This document shows, piece after piece, positions 5,366 to 13,367 of a stretch of 64,000 nucleotides of DNA. Every line of letters begins with the position of its first letter. Positions within the stretch are counted from its first letter, which is position 1. The notes below the pieces were generated by a model. The model was given only the letters and a program-made list of their open reading frames with translations. It did not search any database and was not told the DNA's origin. A program made the position numbers and the translations under genes. This DNA is from Streptomyces toxytricini (GTDB lineage: Bacteria; Actinomycetota; Actinomycetes; Streptomycetales; Streptomycetaceae). Location of the stretch: positions 1-64,000 of the forward strand of contig NZ_BMTY01000019.1 of NCBI RefSeq assembly GCF_014649915.1. Reading direction: 5' to 3'.

Positions 5366-7561
5366 GTGCAGTCGCGGCGTGCGGACTGGGTGGGCTTTCC
5401 GGAGTACGCCGGGCAGTACCGGCTCGAAGCGGTGCTCGGCTCCGGGGGGATGGGCGTCGTCCACCTGGCCACGTCCGGGTCGGGGCTGAAACTCGCCGTC
5501 AAGATCGTGCATCCGCAGCATGCGGTCGACCCCGAGTTCCGGGCGCGTTTCCGCCAGGAGGTCGCCGCGGCGCGGCGCGTGAGCGGGGCCTTCACGGCGC
5601 CCGTCGTGGACGCCGACCCGGACGCCGAACGGCCCTGGATGGCCACCGTGTTCATCGACGCGCCGACGCTCGCCGAGCGGGTCCGCGAGCGGGTCCTCGA
5701 CGCCGCCGAGCTGACGCGGCTCGCGGCCGGGCTGGCGGAGGCGCTGCGGGACATCCACCGGGCGGGCGTCGTGCACCGCGACCTCAAGCCGGGGAACGTG
5801 CTGATGGCGCCCGACGGGGTCCGCGTCATCGACTTCGGGATCTCCCGGCCCGCGGACAGCCAGCTGCGCACCGAGACGGGCAAGCTGATCGGGACGCCGC
5901 CCTACATGGCGCCCGAGCAGTTCCAGCGGCCCCGCGAGGTCGGCCCGGCCGCGGACGTCTTCGCGCTGGGCGCGGTGCTGGTGCACGCGGCGACCGGGCG
6001 CGGCCCGTTCGACTCCGACAGCCACTACCTGGTCGCGTACCAGGTGGTGCACGGCGAGCCCGACCTGAGCGGGCTGCCCGAGCGGCTCGCTCCGGTCGTG
6101 GCGCGGTGCCTGGCGAAGGACCCGGCGGACCGGCCGACCGCCGAGGAGCTGATCGCGCAGGTGCGGGCGGTCGCCTACCCGACCGGCGAGGACACGCAGG
6201 CGTTCATCCCGCAGCCGCGGCCCCGCCCCGCCGCGGAGGCGGTGGGGCGGGCCGGCGCCGAGGACGCCACGCACGTACGCAGCCGCGCGCCCGAACCGGA
6301 CGCGGCCGGCGGCGCCGGCACGGACGGCGGCAAGGAGGGCCGCGGAGCCCTCCGGCGCTGGTCACGGCGGCGGCGCGGTGCCGCCGCGGCCGCAGTGCTG
6401 GCGGCGTCCGCCCTGGCGGCGGGCGGCGTGTACGCGGCCGGCGCGGACGGCGGCGAGTCGCTGGCCGCGCGCACCGCCGGCCGCAGCGCGCCCCCGCGGC
6501 AGCCGCCCGCCCCGTGGGCCGTCACCCCGGGCGGAACGGCTCAGGGCGGTACGGGCGCCGCGTGCGCGGCGGACACGGCCGCCGTGTACTGCGCGGGCGC
6601 GGGCCTGGCCGCGGTCCGGCTCGACCCGGCGGACGGGACGGCCGTCTGGAGCGTCCCGGCCGCCGGCCGAAGCACACCCGGGACCGCGCAGGAGGCCCCG
6701 CTGCTCGCGGGAGGGCTCGTCCTGACCGCGGCGCCGGGCGCCGGGCTGCTCCAGGCGCGGGACCCCGGCACGGGTGCGGAGCGCTGGCGGCACCCGCTGC
6801 CCGGCGGCGGCCGGGCGGTCGCGGCGGGCGGGCACGTCCTCGCCGTGTCGGCGTCGGGGACGGCGACCGCGCTGGACGCGGCGACCGGCGCGGTCCGCTG
6901 GACCCGGCAGGTCGGGGGGAGCGGCACCCAGTGGTGGGCGGGCGCGCCGGAGCCCGGCGGGCCCGCCCTGTACGCGGCCGTGCCCGACGGCGACGGCTCC
7001 GCGACCCGGGTGACCGCGGTGGACCCGGCGACCGGCGCGGGCCTCTGGCAGCTGCGCACGGCCGGACAGCTGCAGCCGGTCGGGGCGGCGCAGGGCGGGC
7101 TGTTCCTGCTGGACAGCGACCTGCAGGGGAGGACGGAGGCGGTCGTCCGGATCGACCTCGGCACGCGCGCGGTGAAGCGGGTCCGCCCCGGCACCCCGCT
7201 CTACCAGACGCAGGCGTCGGTCGGCGCGGACGGCGTCGTGTACGCCTTCGGCGCCTCGGGCGGGCTCGCGGCGATCGGCCCGGTGAAGGAGCAGTGGCGG
7301 CTGGAGACGGGCCTCGCGGTGGCGTCCCGGCCGGTCTCCGCGGACGGCCGCGTCTTCCTGTCCGCCCCGGACGGCCGCCTGCTCGCGGTGGACGCGGCCA
7401 CGGGCCGCCCGCTCGGCCAGACGAAGCCCCGCATGGCGCCCGCCCCGAACACCTTCACGGCGGCCCTGCCGCCGCCGGTCACCGCGGCCGGCCGTGTCTT
7501 CGCCTCGGCCCCCGACGGCACGGTCTTCGCCGCGGACCCGGCGGACCCGTCCGCCTGGTAG
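5366..7561 (+). CDS. Transmembrane Ser/Thr protein kinase with PQQ-repeat sensor domain
   Basis: This 731-aa protein starts at GTG 5366. The N-terminal Hanks-type kinase domain has the glycine loop GSGGMG (25-30), ATP-binding Lys46, the catalytic HRDLKPGN (137-144), DFG (156-158) and GTPPYMAPEQ. A cytoplasmic linker rich in Ala/Arg leads to one transmembrane helix near residues 337-362. The remaining roughly 370 residues are outside the cell and contain repeats such as ALDAATGAVRW, AVDPATGAGLW and AVDATGRPL-like segments typical of PQQ/quinoprotein-type beta-propellers. Such kinases are known in Streptomyces to relay envelope signals. The ligand is unknown. All catalytic residues are present. 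Confidence 0.93.
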   Translation: MQSRRADWVGFPEYAGQYRLEAVLGSGGMGVVHLATSGSGLKLAVKIVHPQHAVDPEFRARFRQEVAAARRVSGAFTAPVVDADPDAERPWMATVFIDAPTLAERVRERVLDAAELTRLAAGLAEALRDIHRAGVVHRDLKPGNVLMAPDGVRVIDFGISRPADSQLRTETGKLIGTPPYMAPEQFQRPREVGPAADVFALGAVLVHAATGRGPFDSDSHYLVAYQVVHGEPDLSGLPERLAPVVARCLAKDPADRPTAEELIAQVRAVAYPTGEDTQAFIPQPRPRPAAEAVGRAGAEDATHVRSRAPEPDAAGGAGTDGGKEGRGALRRWSRRRRGAAAAAVLAASALAAGGVYAAGADGGESLAARTAGRSAPPRQPPAPWAVTPGGTAQGGTGAACAADTAAVYCAGAGLAAVRLDPADGTAVWSVPAAGRSTPGTAQEAPLLAGGLVLTAAPGAGLLQARDPGTGAERWRHPLPGGGRAVAAGGHVLAVSASGTATALDAATGAVRWTRQVGGSGTQWWAGAPEPGGPALYAAVPDGDGSATRVTAVDPATGAGLWQLRTAGQLQPVGAAQGGLFLLDSDLQGRTEAVVRIDLGTRAVKRVRPGTPLYQTQASVGADGVVYAFGASGGLAAIGPVKEQWRLETGLAVASRPVSADGRVFLSAPDGRLLAVDAATGRPLGQTKPRMAPAPNTFTAALPPPVTAAGRVFASAPDGTVFAADPADPSAW

Positions 7562-7575
7562 CGGCCCGGGCACGC

Positions 7576-7615
7576 GGAAGCCCCGGTCGCCGCTGCTGCG
7601 GTGGCCGGGGCTTCC
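7576..7615. terminator. Bidirectional terminator between the kinase gene and ilvD
   Basis: GGAAGCCCCGG (7576-7586) pairs perfectly with CCGGGGCTTCC (7605-7615), with further pairing inside the loop. It fills the 63-bp gap between two convergent genes. Confidence 0.75.
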
Positions 7616-7624
7616 CGGTGTGCG

Positions 7625-9478
7625 TCAGCCCGTCAGCTTGGAGACGTCGCGGACCGCGCCCTTGTCGGCGCTCGTCGCCATCGCCGCGTACGCGCGGAGG
7701 GCCGCCGAGACCTTCCGCTCGCGGTTCTTCGGGGCGTAGACGCCGCCGAGGGCTTCGCGGCGGGCTTCCAGCACGGCCTCGTCGACGAGGAGGTCGATCG
7801 AGCGGTTCGGGATGTCGATGCGGATGCGGTCGCCGTCCTCGACCAGGGCGATCGTGCCGCCCGAGGCGGCCTCCGGGGAGGCGTGGCCGATGGACAGGCC
7901 GGAGGTGCCGCCGGAGAAGCGGCCGTCGGTGATCAGGGCGCAGGCCTTGCCGAGGCCGCGGCCCTTGAGGAAGGAGGTCGGGTAGAGCATCTCCTGCATG
8001 CCGGGGCCGCCCTTGGGGCCCTCGTAGCGGATGACGACGACGTCTCCCTCCTTGACCTGCTTGGAGAGGATCTTCTCGACGGCCTCGTCCTGGGATTCGC
8101 AGACGACGGCCGGGCCCTCGAAGGTCCAGATCGACTCGTCGACGCCGGCGGTCTTCACCACGCAGCCGTCGACGGCGATGTTGCCCTTGAGGACGGCGAG
8201 GCCGCCGTCCTTGCTGTACGCGTGCTGCACGGAGCGGATGCAGCCGTTCTCGGCGTCGAGGTCGAGGGTCTGCCAGCGCTCGGACTGGGAGAAGGCGGTC
8301 GCGGAGCGCTTGCATCCGGGGGCGGCGTGCCACAGTTCCATCGCCTCGTCGGAGGCGGTGCCGGAGCGGGCGTCCCAGGTGGCGAGCCAGTCCTCCAGGT
8401 TGTGGGAGTGGACGGTGCCGACGTCCTTGTTGAGGAGGCCGCCGCGGTGGAGTTCGCCGAGGATGGCGGGGATGCCGCCGGCCCGGTGGACGTCCTCCAT
8501 GTAGTAGGTGCCGCCGGGGGCGACGTTCGGGGCGACCTTCGCCAGGCAGGGGACGCGGCGGGAGACGGCGTCGATGTCCCTCAGGTCGTAGTCGAGGCCC
8601 GCCTCCTGGGCGGCGGCCAGCAGGTGCAGGATCGTGTTGGTCGAGCCGCCCATGGCGATGTCGAGGGCCATGGCGTTCTCGAAGGCCTCGCGGGTGGCGA
8701 TGTTGCGGGGCAGGACGGACTCGTCGCCGTCCTCGTAGTACCGCTTGGTGATCTCGACGACGGTCCGGCCGGCCTGCTCGTACAGGGCGCGGCGGGCGGT
8801 GTGGGTGGCGAGGACGGAGCCGTTGCCGGGGAGGGCGAGGCCGATGGCCTCGGCGAGGCAGTTCATCGAGTTGGCGGTGAACATGCCGGAACACGAGCCG
8901 CAGGTGGGGCAGGCGTTCTCCTCGATGCGCAGGACGTCCTCGTCGGAGACGTTCTCGTTGGAGGCGTCGACCATGGCGTCGATCAGGTCGAGCTTGCGGA
9001 CGGTGCCGTCGACGAGGGTGGCCTGGCCGGCCTCCATGGGGCCGCCGGAGACGAAGACGACCGGGATGTTCAGGCGCATCGCGGCCATCAGCATGCCCGG
9101 GGTGATCTTGTCGCAGTTGGAGATGCAGATCAGCGCGTCGGCGCAGTGCGCCTCGACCATGTACTCGACGGAGTCGGCGATCAGGTCGCGCGAGGGCAGC
9201 GAGTAGAGCATGCCGGCGTGGCCCATGGCGATGCCGTCGTCGACGGCGATCGTGTTGAACTCGCGGGGGACGGCTCCGGCCGCGCGGATGGCGTCGGAGA
9301 CGATCCGGCCGACGGGGGCGAGGTGGGTGTGGCCGGGGACGAACTCCGTGAAGGAGTTGGCGACCGCGACGATCGGCTTCCCGATGTCCTCGCTCGCTAC
9401 GCCCGACGCACGCATGAGGGCGCGGGCGCCCGCCATGTTGCGGCCGTGGGTGACAGTGCGGGACCTCAGCTCGGGCAT
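7625..9478 (-). CDS. ilvD: Dihydroxy-acid dehydratase
   Basis: This 617-aa Fe-S enzyme makes 2-keto acids from dihydroxy acids in valine, isoleucine and (indirectly) CoA synthesis. Family motifs include SNCDKITPGM and GSCSGMFTANSMNCL, which carry conserved cluster cysteines. The segment around residues 47-55 reads FVPGHTHL, as in the E. coli oxygen-labile 4Fe-4S class, and lacks the PCN cysteine of the 2Fe-2S class. I chose ATG 9478 because GGGGAG lies 8 nt upstream; an upstream GTG at 9487 abuts that ribosome site. It is a lone gene; no attenuator or T-box was found in the 120 bp upstream. Confidence 0.97.
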   Translation of the reverse strand: MPELRSRTVTHGRNMAGARALMRASGVASEDIGKPIVAVANSFTEFVPGHTHLAPVGRIVSDAIRAAGAVPREFNTIAVDDGIAMGHAGMLYSLPSRDLIADSVEYMVEAHCADALICISNCDKITPGMLMAAMRLNIPVVFVSGGPMEAGQATLVDGTVRKLDLIDAMVDASNENVSDEDVLRIEENACPTCGSCSGMFTANSMNCLAEAIGLALPGNGSVLATHTARRALYEQAGRTVVEITKRYYEDGDESVLPRNIATREAFENAMALDIAMGGSTNTILHLLAAAQEAGLDYDLRDIDAVSRRVPCLAKVAPNVAPGGTYYMEDVHRAGGIPAILGELHRGGLLNKDVGTVHSHNLEDWLATWDARSGTASDEAMELWHAAPGCKRSATAFSQSERWQTLDLDAENGCIRSVQHAYSKDGGLAVLKGNIAVDGCVVKTAGVDESIWTFEGPAVVCESQDEAVEKILSKQVKEGDVVVIRYEGPKGGPGMQEMLYPTSFLKGRGLGKACALITDGRFSGGTSGLSIGHASPEAASGGTIALVEDGDRIRIDIPNRSIDLLVDEAVLEARREALGGVYAPKNRERKVSAALRAYAAMATSADKGAVRDVSKLTG

Positions 9479-9603
9479 CGGGTTCACTCCCCATGAGTGC
9501 GGTGGCGCCGGGGCGCCGCCGCGACTGCGGATATGGCTCGGTTACGAGGCTACGCCTCCGGACCGGGATGCGGACAGCCGGTCCGGATGCCGGGACGGGA
9601 GGG

Positions 9604-10251
9604 TCAGTCCTCGGTCAGGTACCGCTGCAGGGTGGGCGCGACGAGCGCGACGATCGCCTCCGGGTCCGCGGACGCGAGGGGCTCGACCCGCACCACGTAC
9701 CGCAGGATGGCGATGCCGACCATGTGCGAGGCGGCGAGCTCGGCGCGGAAGGTCGGGTCCGGGACGTCGAGGTCGGCGGCGACCCGCTCCAGGACGCGCC
9801 GCAGCACCAGGGTGCGCAGGACCTTCGCCGCGGCCTCGTGGGTGAGGGCGGAGCGGATCACGGCCAGGAGCGGGGCCCGGGTGGCGGGGTTCTCCCAGAT
9901 GCCGAGGAAGTAGCGGGCGAGGCGTTCGCCGATGCCGTCGGGGCCCTCTCCGACGACGGCGGGGACGACGAGCGCCGGCTCCATGGTCAGCTCGACGGCG
10001 GCGGCGAAGAGGTCGTCCTTGCTGCCGAAGTAGTGGTGGACGAGCGCCGGATCGACGCCGGCGGCCTTGGCGATCCCGCGTACGGAGGTCTTGTCGTAGC
10101 CGCGCGCGGCGAACTCGGAGCGGGCGGCGAGCCGGATCCGCTCCTGGGTGCCGGGGCCCTCGGCGGCCTCGTCCTGCCGGGGGCGGCCGGGGCCGCGGCG
10201 GCGCGCGGGCTTCTGCGGCCCGTCCGGCGCGTCGGGTGCGGCCCCGGTCAC
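9604..10251 (-). CDS. TetR-family transcriptional regulator
   Basis: This 215-aa protein starts at GTG 10251. After a basic linker, residues about 32-78 form the TetR DNA-binding domain: IRLAARSEFAARGYDKTSVR, then IAKAAGVDPALVHHYFGSKDDLF with the helix-turn-helix. The C-terminal half is a helical ligand or dimer domain of the type common in actinobacterial TetR proteins. Its start overlaps the stop of the upstream TIM-barrel gene as GTGA, so it is the second gene of a two-gene operon. The ligand and targets are unknown. Confidence 0.92.
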   Translation of the reverse strand: MTGAAPDAPDGPQKPARRRGPGRPRQDEAAEGPGTQERIRLAARSEFAARGYDKTSVRGIAKAAGVDPALVHHYFGSKDDLFAAAVELTMEPALVVPAVVGEGPDGIGERLARYFLGIWENPATRAPLLAVIRSALTHEAAAKVLRTLVLRRVLERVAADLDVPDPTFRAELAASHMVGIAILRYVVRVEPLASADPEAIVALVAPTLQRYLTED

Positions 10252-11066
10252 GGGCGGCGCGCCGGGGCGGTGGCGAGGTGGAGCCGGGTGAAGGCGAGGG
10301 CCTCGGCGAGGTCGGCCTCGCGCTCGGCGGAGGACATGGCCCGGCGGGTGTTGACCTCGATGACGACGTGCCCGTCGAAGGAGTTCGCGGCGAGCCGCTC
10401 CAGCAGCTCGGCGCAGGGCTGGGTGCCGCGGCCGGGGACGAGGTGCTCGTCCTTCGCGGAGCCGTTCCCGTCGGCGAGGTGGACGTGCGCGAGGCGGTCG
10501 CCCATCCGGTCGACCATCGCGGTGGCGTCGGTGCGGGCGGTCGCCGTGTGCGACAGGTCGACGGTGAAGTGGCGGTAGTCGTCCTTGGTGACGTCCCACT
10601 CGGGGGCGTAGGCGAGCATCTCGCGGTCGCGGTAGCGCCACGGGTACATGTTCTCGACGGCGAACCGGACGTCGGTCTCGTCGGCCATCCGCCAGATGCC
10701 GGTGACGAAGTCCCGGGCGTACTGGCGCTGCCAGCGGAACGGCGGGTGGACGACGACGGTGCTCGCGCCGAGCCGCTCGGCGGCGGCCTGCGCCCGCCGG
10801 AGCCGGATCCACGGGTCGGTCGACCAGACGCGCTGGGTGATCAGCAGGCAGGGCGCGTGCACGGCGAGGATCGGCACGCCGTGGCGGTCGGAGAGGCGGC
10901 GCAGCGCGTCGACGTCCTGGCTGACCGGGTCCGTCCAGACCATGACCTCCACGCCGTCGTAGCCGAGGCGTGCGGCGATCTCGAAGGCGGTCGCCGTCGA
11001 CTCCGGGTAGACGGAGGCGGTGGAGAGGGCGACTTTCGCGGTCGGGACTCGGACGGGTTCTGCCAC
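10248..11066 (-). CDS. Sugar phosphate isomerase/epimerase-like TIM-barrel protein
   Basis: This 272-aa protein belongs to the xylose isomerase-like (AP endonuclease 2) TIM-barrel family. Visible motifs are GYDGVEVMVWTD, VPILAVHAPCL, STVVVHPPFRW, FAVENMYPW, DLSHTATA, HVHLADG and VVIEVNTR, which place the metal-binding Glu, Asp and His residues at the usual strand ends. I start at GTG 11066: a -10 box TACCCT (11078-11073) lies 6 nt upstream, giving a leaderless transcript. It is translationally coupled to the TetR regulator downstream. The substrate is not known; a sugar or inositol derivative is a family-level guess. Confidence 0.85.
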   Translation of the reverse strand: MAEPVRVPTAKVALSTASVYPESTATAFEIAARLGYDGVEVMVWTDPVSQDVDALRRLSDRHGVPILAVHAPCLLITQRVWSTDPWIRLRRAQAAAERLGASTVVVHPPFRWQRQYARDFVTGIWRMADETDVRFAVENMYPWRYRDREMLAYAPEWDVTKDDYRHFTVDLSHTATARTDATAMVDRMGDRLAHVHLADGNGSAKDEHLVPGRGTQPCAELLERLAANSFDGHVVIEVNTRRAMSSAEREADLAEALAFTRLHLATAPARRP

Positions 11067-11166
11067 GGGGACAGGGTACGGGCCCCGCGCGGCCGGGGGC
11101 AGACCGGCCGCCGCGGCCGGCCGGGGCGCGGGCCGGGGCGGCCGGCGGGCCCTGCCGGTCACGGCA

Positions 11167-12096
11167 TCAGGTGGGCAGGTGGTCCAGGCGGCGCAGGATG
11201 ACGCCCTCCCGCAGCGCCCACGGGCAGATCTCCAGCTCGTCGATGCCGAAGAGGTCCATGGCGCCCTCGGCGACCAGCGCCCCGGCCAGCAGCTGGGCGG
11301 CGCGGCCCTCGGAGACGCCCGGCAGGGTGGAGCGCTGCTCGACGGTCATCTCGGACAGCTTGGGCACCCACTCCTCCAGCGCCTTGCGCGAGAGGTCGCG
11401 CTGGACGTAGAGGCCGTCTGCGGAGCGGGCGGCGCCCGCGATACGGGCCAGCTGCTTGAACGTCTTGGAGGTGGCCACGACGTGGTCGGGGGTCCCGAAG
11501 CGGCTGAACTCGCCGACGACGCGGGCGATCTGGGCCCGGGCGTGCCGCCGCAGGGCGCGGACGTCGGCCGGGTCCGGCGGGTCGCCCCGCAGCCAGGCCG
11601 AGGTGAGGCGGCCCGCGCCGAGCGGGAGGGAGACGGCCGCGTCCGGGTCCTCGTCGATGCCGTACGCGATCTCCAGGGAGCCGCCGCCGATGTCGAGGAC
11701 GAGCAGCCGGCCCGCCGACCAGCCGAACCAGCGGCGTACGGCGAGGAAGGTGAGCCGGGCCTCGTCCTCGCCGCTGAGGACGGGCAGGTCCACGCCGGTC
11801 TCGGCCTTGACCCGGGCCAGCACCTCGTCGGCGTTGGTGGCCTCGCGTACGGCGCTGGTCGCGAAGGGCAGGACGTCCTCGCAGCCCTTGTCCTCGGCGG
11901 CCTGTACCGCGCCGGTGATCGCCGACACGAGGAGCTCGATGCCGTCGGGGGTGACCGCCCCGTGCGCGTCGAGCAGCTGGGCCAGCCGCAGCTCGACCTT
12001 GTGCGAGTGCGCCGGCTGCGGGCGCGCGCCGGGGTGCGCGTCCACCACCAGCAGGTGGATCGTGTTCGACCCCACATCCAGGACACCGAGTCTCAT
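11167..12096 (-). CDS. Exopolyphosphatase / pppGpp phosphatase (Ppx/GppA family)
   Basis: This 309-aa protein is of the short actinobacterial Ppx/GppA type. It has the two phosphate-binding motifs of the ASKHA fold: DVGSNTIHLLV (residues 7-17) and LDIGGGSLEI, plus the ATSAVREATN segment. It should hydrolyse inorganic polyphosphate and perhaps pppGpp. It lacks the extra C-terminal domains of the E. coli enzymes, as usual in actinobacteria, which have two such paralogues. Start ATG 12096 has no Shine-Dalgarno sequence; a TAGCGT -10 box 8 nt upstream suggests a leaderless mRNA. It is divergent from the cysteine-rich protein gene. Confidence 0.92.
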   Translation of the reverse strand: MRLGVLDVGSNTIHLLVVDAHPGARPQPAHSHKVELRLAQLLDAHGAVTPDGIELLVSAITGAVQAAEDKGCEDVLPFATSAVREATNADEVLARVKAETGVDLPVLSGEDEARLTFLAVRRWFGWSAGRLLVLDIGGGSLEIAYGIDEDPDAAVSLPLGAGRLTSAWLRGDPPDPADVRALRRHARAQIARVVGEFSRFGTPDHVVATSKTFKQLARIAGAARSADGLYVQRDLSRKALEEWVPKLSEMTVEQRSTLPGVSEGRAAQLLAGALVAEGAMDLFGIDELEICPWALREGVILRRLDHLPT

Positions 12097-12160
12097 ACGG
12101 GGAAACGCTACTGGTCGGCGGGAGCGGAGGGTGGCCGAAAGGCGGCATAGGCTTGGTTGC

Positions 12161-13015
12161 GTGCCACACACCAAGAAGGCCGGCAAGCCCGAGAGCGGCA
12201 AGCACGGCAAGAGCGGCAAGAAAGCCGAGGCGGTCGGGCCCGCTCCGGCCGCGGGCGACGAGACCGGCCTCGACTTCCCCCGGGCCTGGGTGGAGTTCCC
12301 GGATCCGGCGGACGAGGAGCAGGTCTTCCGCTGCGACCTGACGTGGCTGACGTCCCGCTGGACGTGCATCTTCGGCAGCGGCTGCCAGGGCATCCAGGCC
12401 GGCCGGGCCTCGGACGGCTGCTGCACGCTGGGCGCGCACTTCTCGGACGAGGACGACGAGAAGCGTGTGGCGGAGCACGTGGCCCGGCTCTCCCCGGAGC
12501 TGTGGCAGTTCCACGACGTGGGCACCGGCACCGGGTGGGTGCAGAAGGACGAGGACGGGGAGCGGCAGACCCGCCGCTGGGAGGGGGCGTGCATCTTCCT
12601 CAACCGGCCGGGGTTCCCGGCGGGCGCGGGGTGCTCGCTGCACATCCTGGCCCTGCGGGAGGGCCGCGAGCCACTGGAGACGAAGCCGGACGTGTGCTGG
12701 CAGCTGCCGATCCGGCGCACCTACGAGTGGATCGACCGGCCGGACGACACACGGGTGCTGCAGGTCTCGATCGGCGAGTACGACCGGCGGGGCTGGGGGC
12801 CGGGCGGGCACGACCTGCACTGGTGGTGCACGTCGGCGACGTCGGCGCACGGCGCCGGACAGCCGGTGTACGTGTCGTACCGGGCGGAGCTGGTGGAGCT
12901 GATGGGCGCGGAGGCGTACGCGGAGCTGGTGCGGCTGTGCGAAGCCCGGCTGGCGTCGCTGCTGCCGATGGCGCCGCACCCGGCGGACCCGCCGGGGCCG
13001 ACGGCGGCGGTATAG
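12161..13015 (+). CDS. Conserved cysteine-rich protein, possible metal/Fe-S binding
   Basis: This 284-aa soluble protein begins with a Lys/Gly-rich tail (GKHGKSGKK) and continues with a core rich in cysteines: FRCDLTWL, WTCIFGSGCQG, DGCCTLGAHF, GACIFLN, GAGCSLHIL, VCWQLP and WWCTS. The spacing of Cys residues resembles proteins that chelate zinc or iron (YkgJ/DUF3109-like), but I cannot assign the family firmly. The tail pattern suggests disorder. GTG 12161 is preceded by the -10 box TAGGCT (12148-12153), 7 nt away, so it is probably leaderless. It is divergent from the Ppx/GppA gene and converges on the antitoxin-like gene. Confidence 0.8.
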   Translation: MPHTKKAGKPESGKHGKSGKKAEAVGPAPAAGDETGLDFPRAWVEFPDPADEEQVFRCDLTWLTSRWTCIFGSGCQGIQAGRASDGCCTLGAHFSDEDDEKRVAEHVARLSPELWQFHDVGTGTGWVQKDEDGERQTRRWEGACIFLNRPGFPAGAGCSLHILALREGREPLETKPDVCWQLPIRRTYEWIDRPDDTRVLQVSIGEYDRRGWGPGGHDLHWWCTSATSAHGAGQPVYVSYRAELVELMGAEAYAELVRLCEARLASLLPMAPHPADPPGPTAAV

Positions 13016-13022
13016 CGCGGGC

Positions 13023-13047
13023 GGCCGGCCCGGCTGCCGGGCCGGCC
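13023..13047. terminator. Bidirectional terminator hairpin
   Basis: A perfect 11-bp stem GGCCGGCCCGG/CCGGGCCGGCC with a CTG loop is followed by TTCC. It lies between two convergent genes. Confidence 0.7.
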
Positions 13048-13066
13048 TTCCGGGGGCGCCGGGCGG

Positions 13067-13279
13067 TCAGCCCTGCGGCGGGGCGGGCGGCGGGGGCGGG
13101 TTCTGGTCGCGGCCGGTGGTGCCGAACTGGTCCTTGAGCCGGTCCTGGGCCGTGTCGACGTGCCGGGCGTACTTGCCCTGCGTCCTCTTGTCGACCATGT
13201 CGCCGCCCTTGTCGATGGCCTGGTCGGCCTGGGACTCGTGTCCCTTCAGCATCTGCTTCAGCTTGTCCAGCACGCTCAT
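13067..13279 (-). CDS. Small Rv0909/MT0933-like antitoxin family protein
   Basis: This 70-aa protein (MSVLDKLKQMLKGHESQADQ...) has an amphipathic helical body with the pattern AIDKGGDMVDKRTQGKYARHVD and a Pro-rich tail. Small actinobacterial proteins of this shape are annotated as MT0933-like antitoxins. The start has a strong GGAGGT site 5 nt upstream. No toxin gene overlaps or abuts it: the nearest upstream gene on this strand ends at 13368 and is a sigma-like membrane fusion. It may therefore act as a general stress or CsbD-like protein and not as a true antitoxin. Confidence 0.8.
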   Translation of the reverse strand: MSVLDKLKQMLKGHESQADQAIDKGGDMVDKRTQGKYARHVDTAQDRLKDQFGTTGRDQNPPPPPAPPQG

Positions 13280-13367
13280 CCGGACCTCCTGGTCCTCCGG
13301 GGTCCCCCACTGGTTCCAGGGTGGCCGCGGTGATCCCCGCGCGCACCTCGTGGGCGTCGCGCGGCGG

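Noticed and set aside
4675..7932. Long plus-strand frame overlapping the kinase gene
   Set aside because: It is out of frame with the clear kinase motifs and has Arg/Gly-rich composition typical of a shadow frame.
9497..11201. Plus-strand reading frames opposite TetR and the TIM-barrel gene
   Set aside because: Low-complexity Gly/Val/Arg composition and no homology-like motifs; they mirror the real minus-strand genes.
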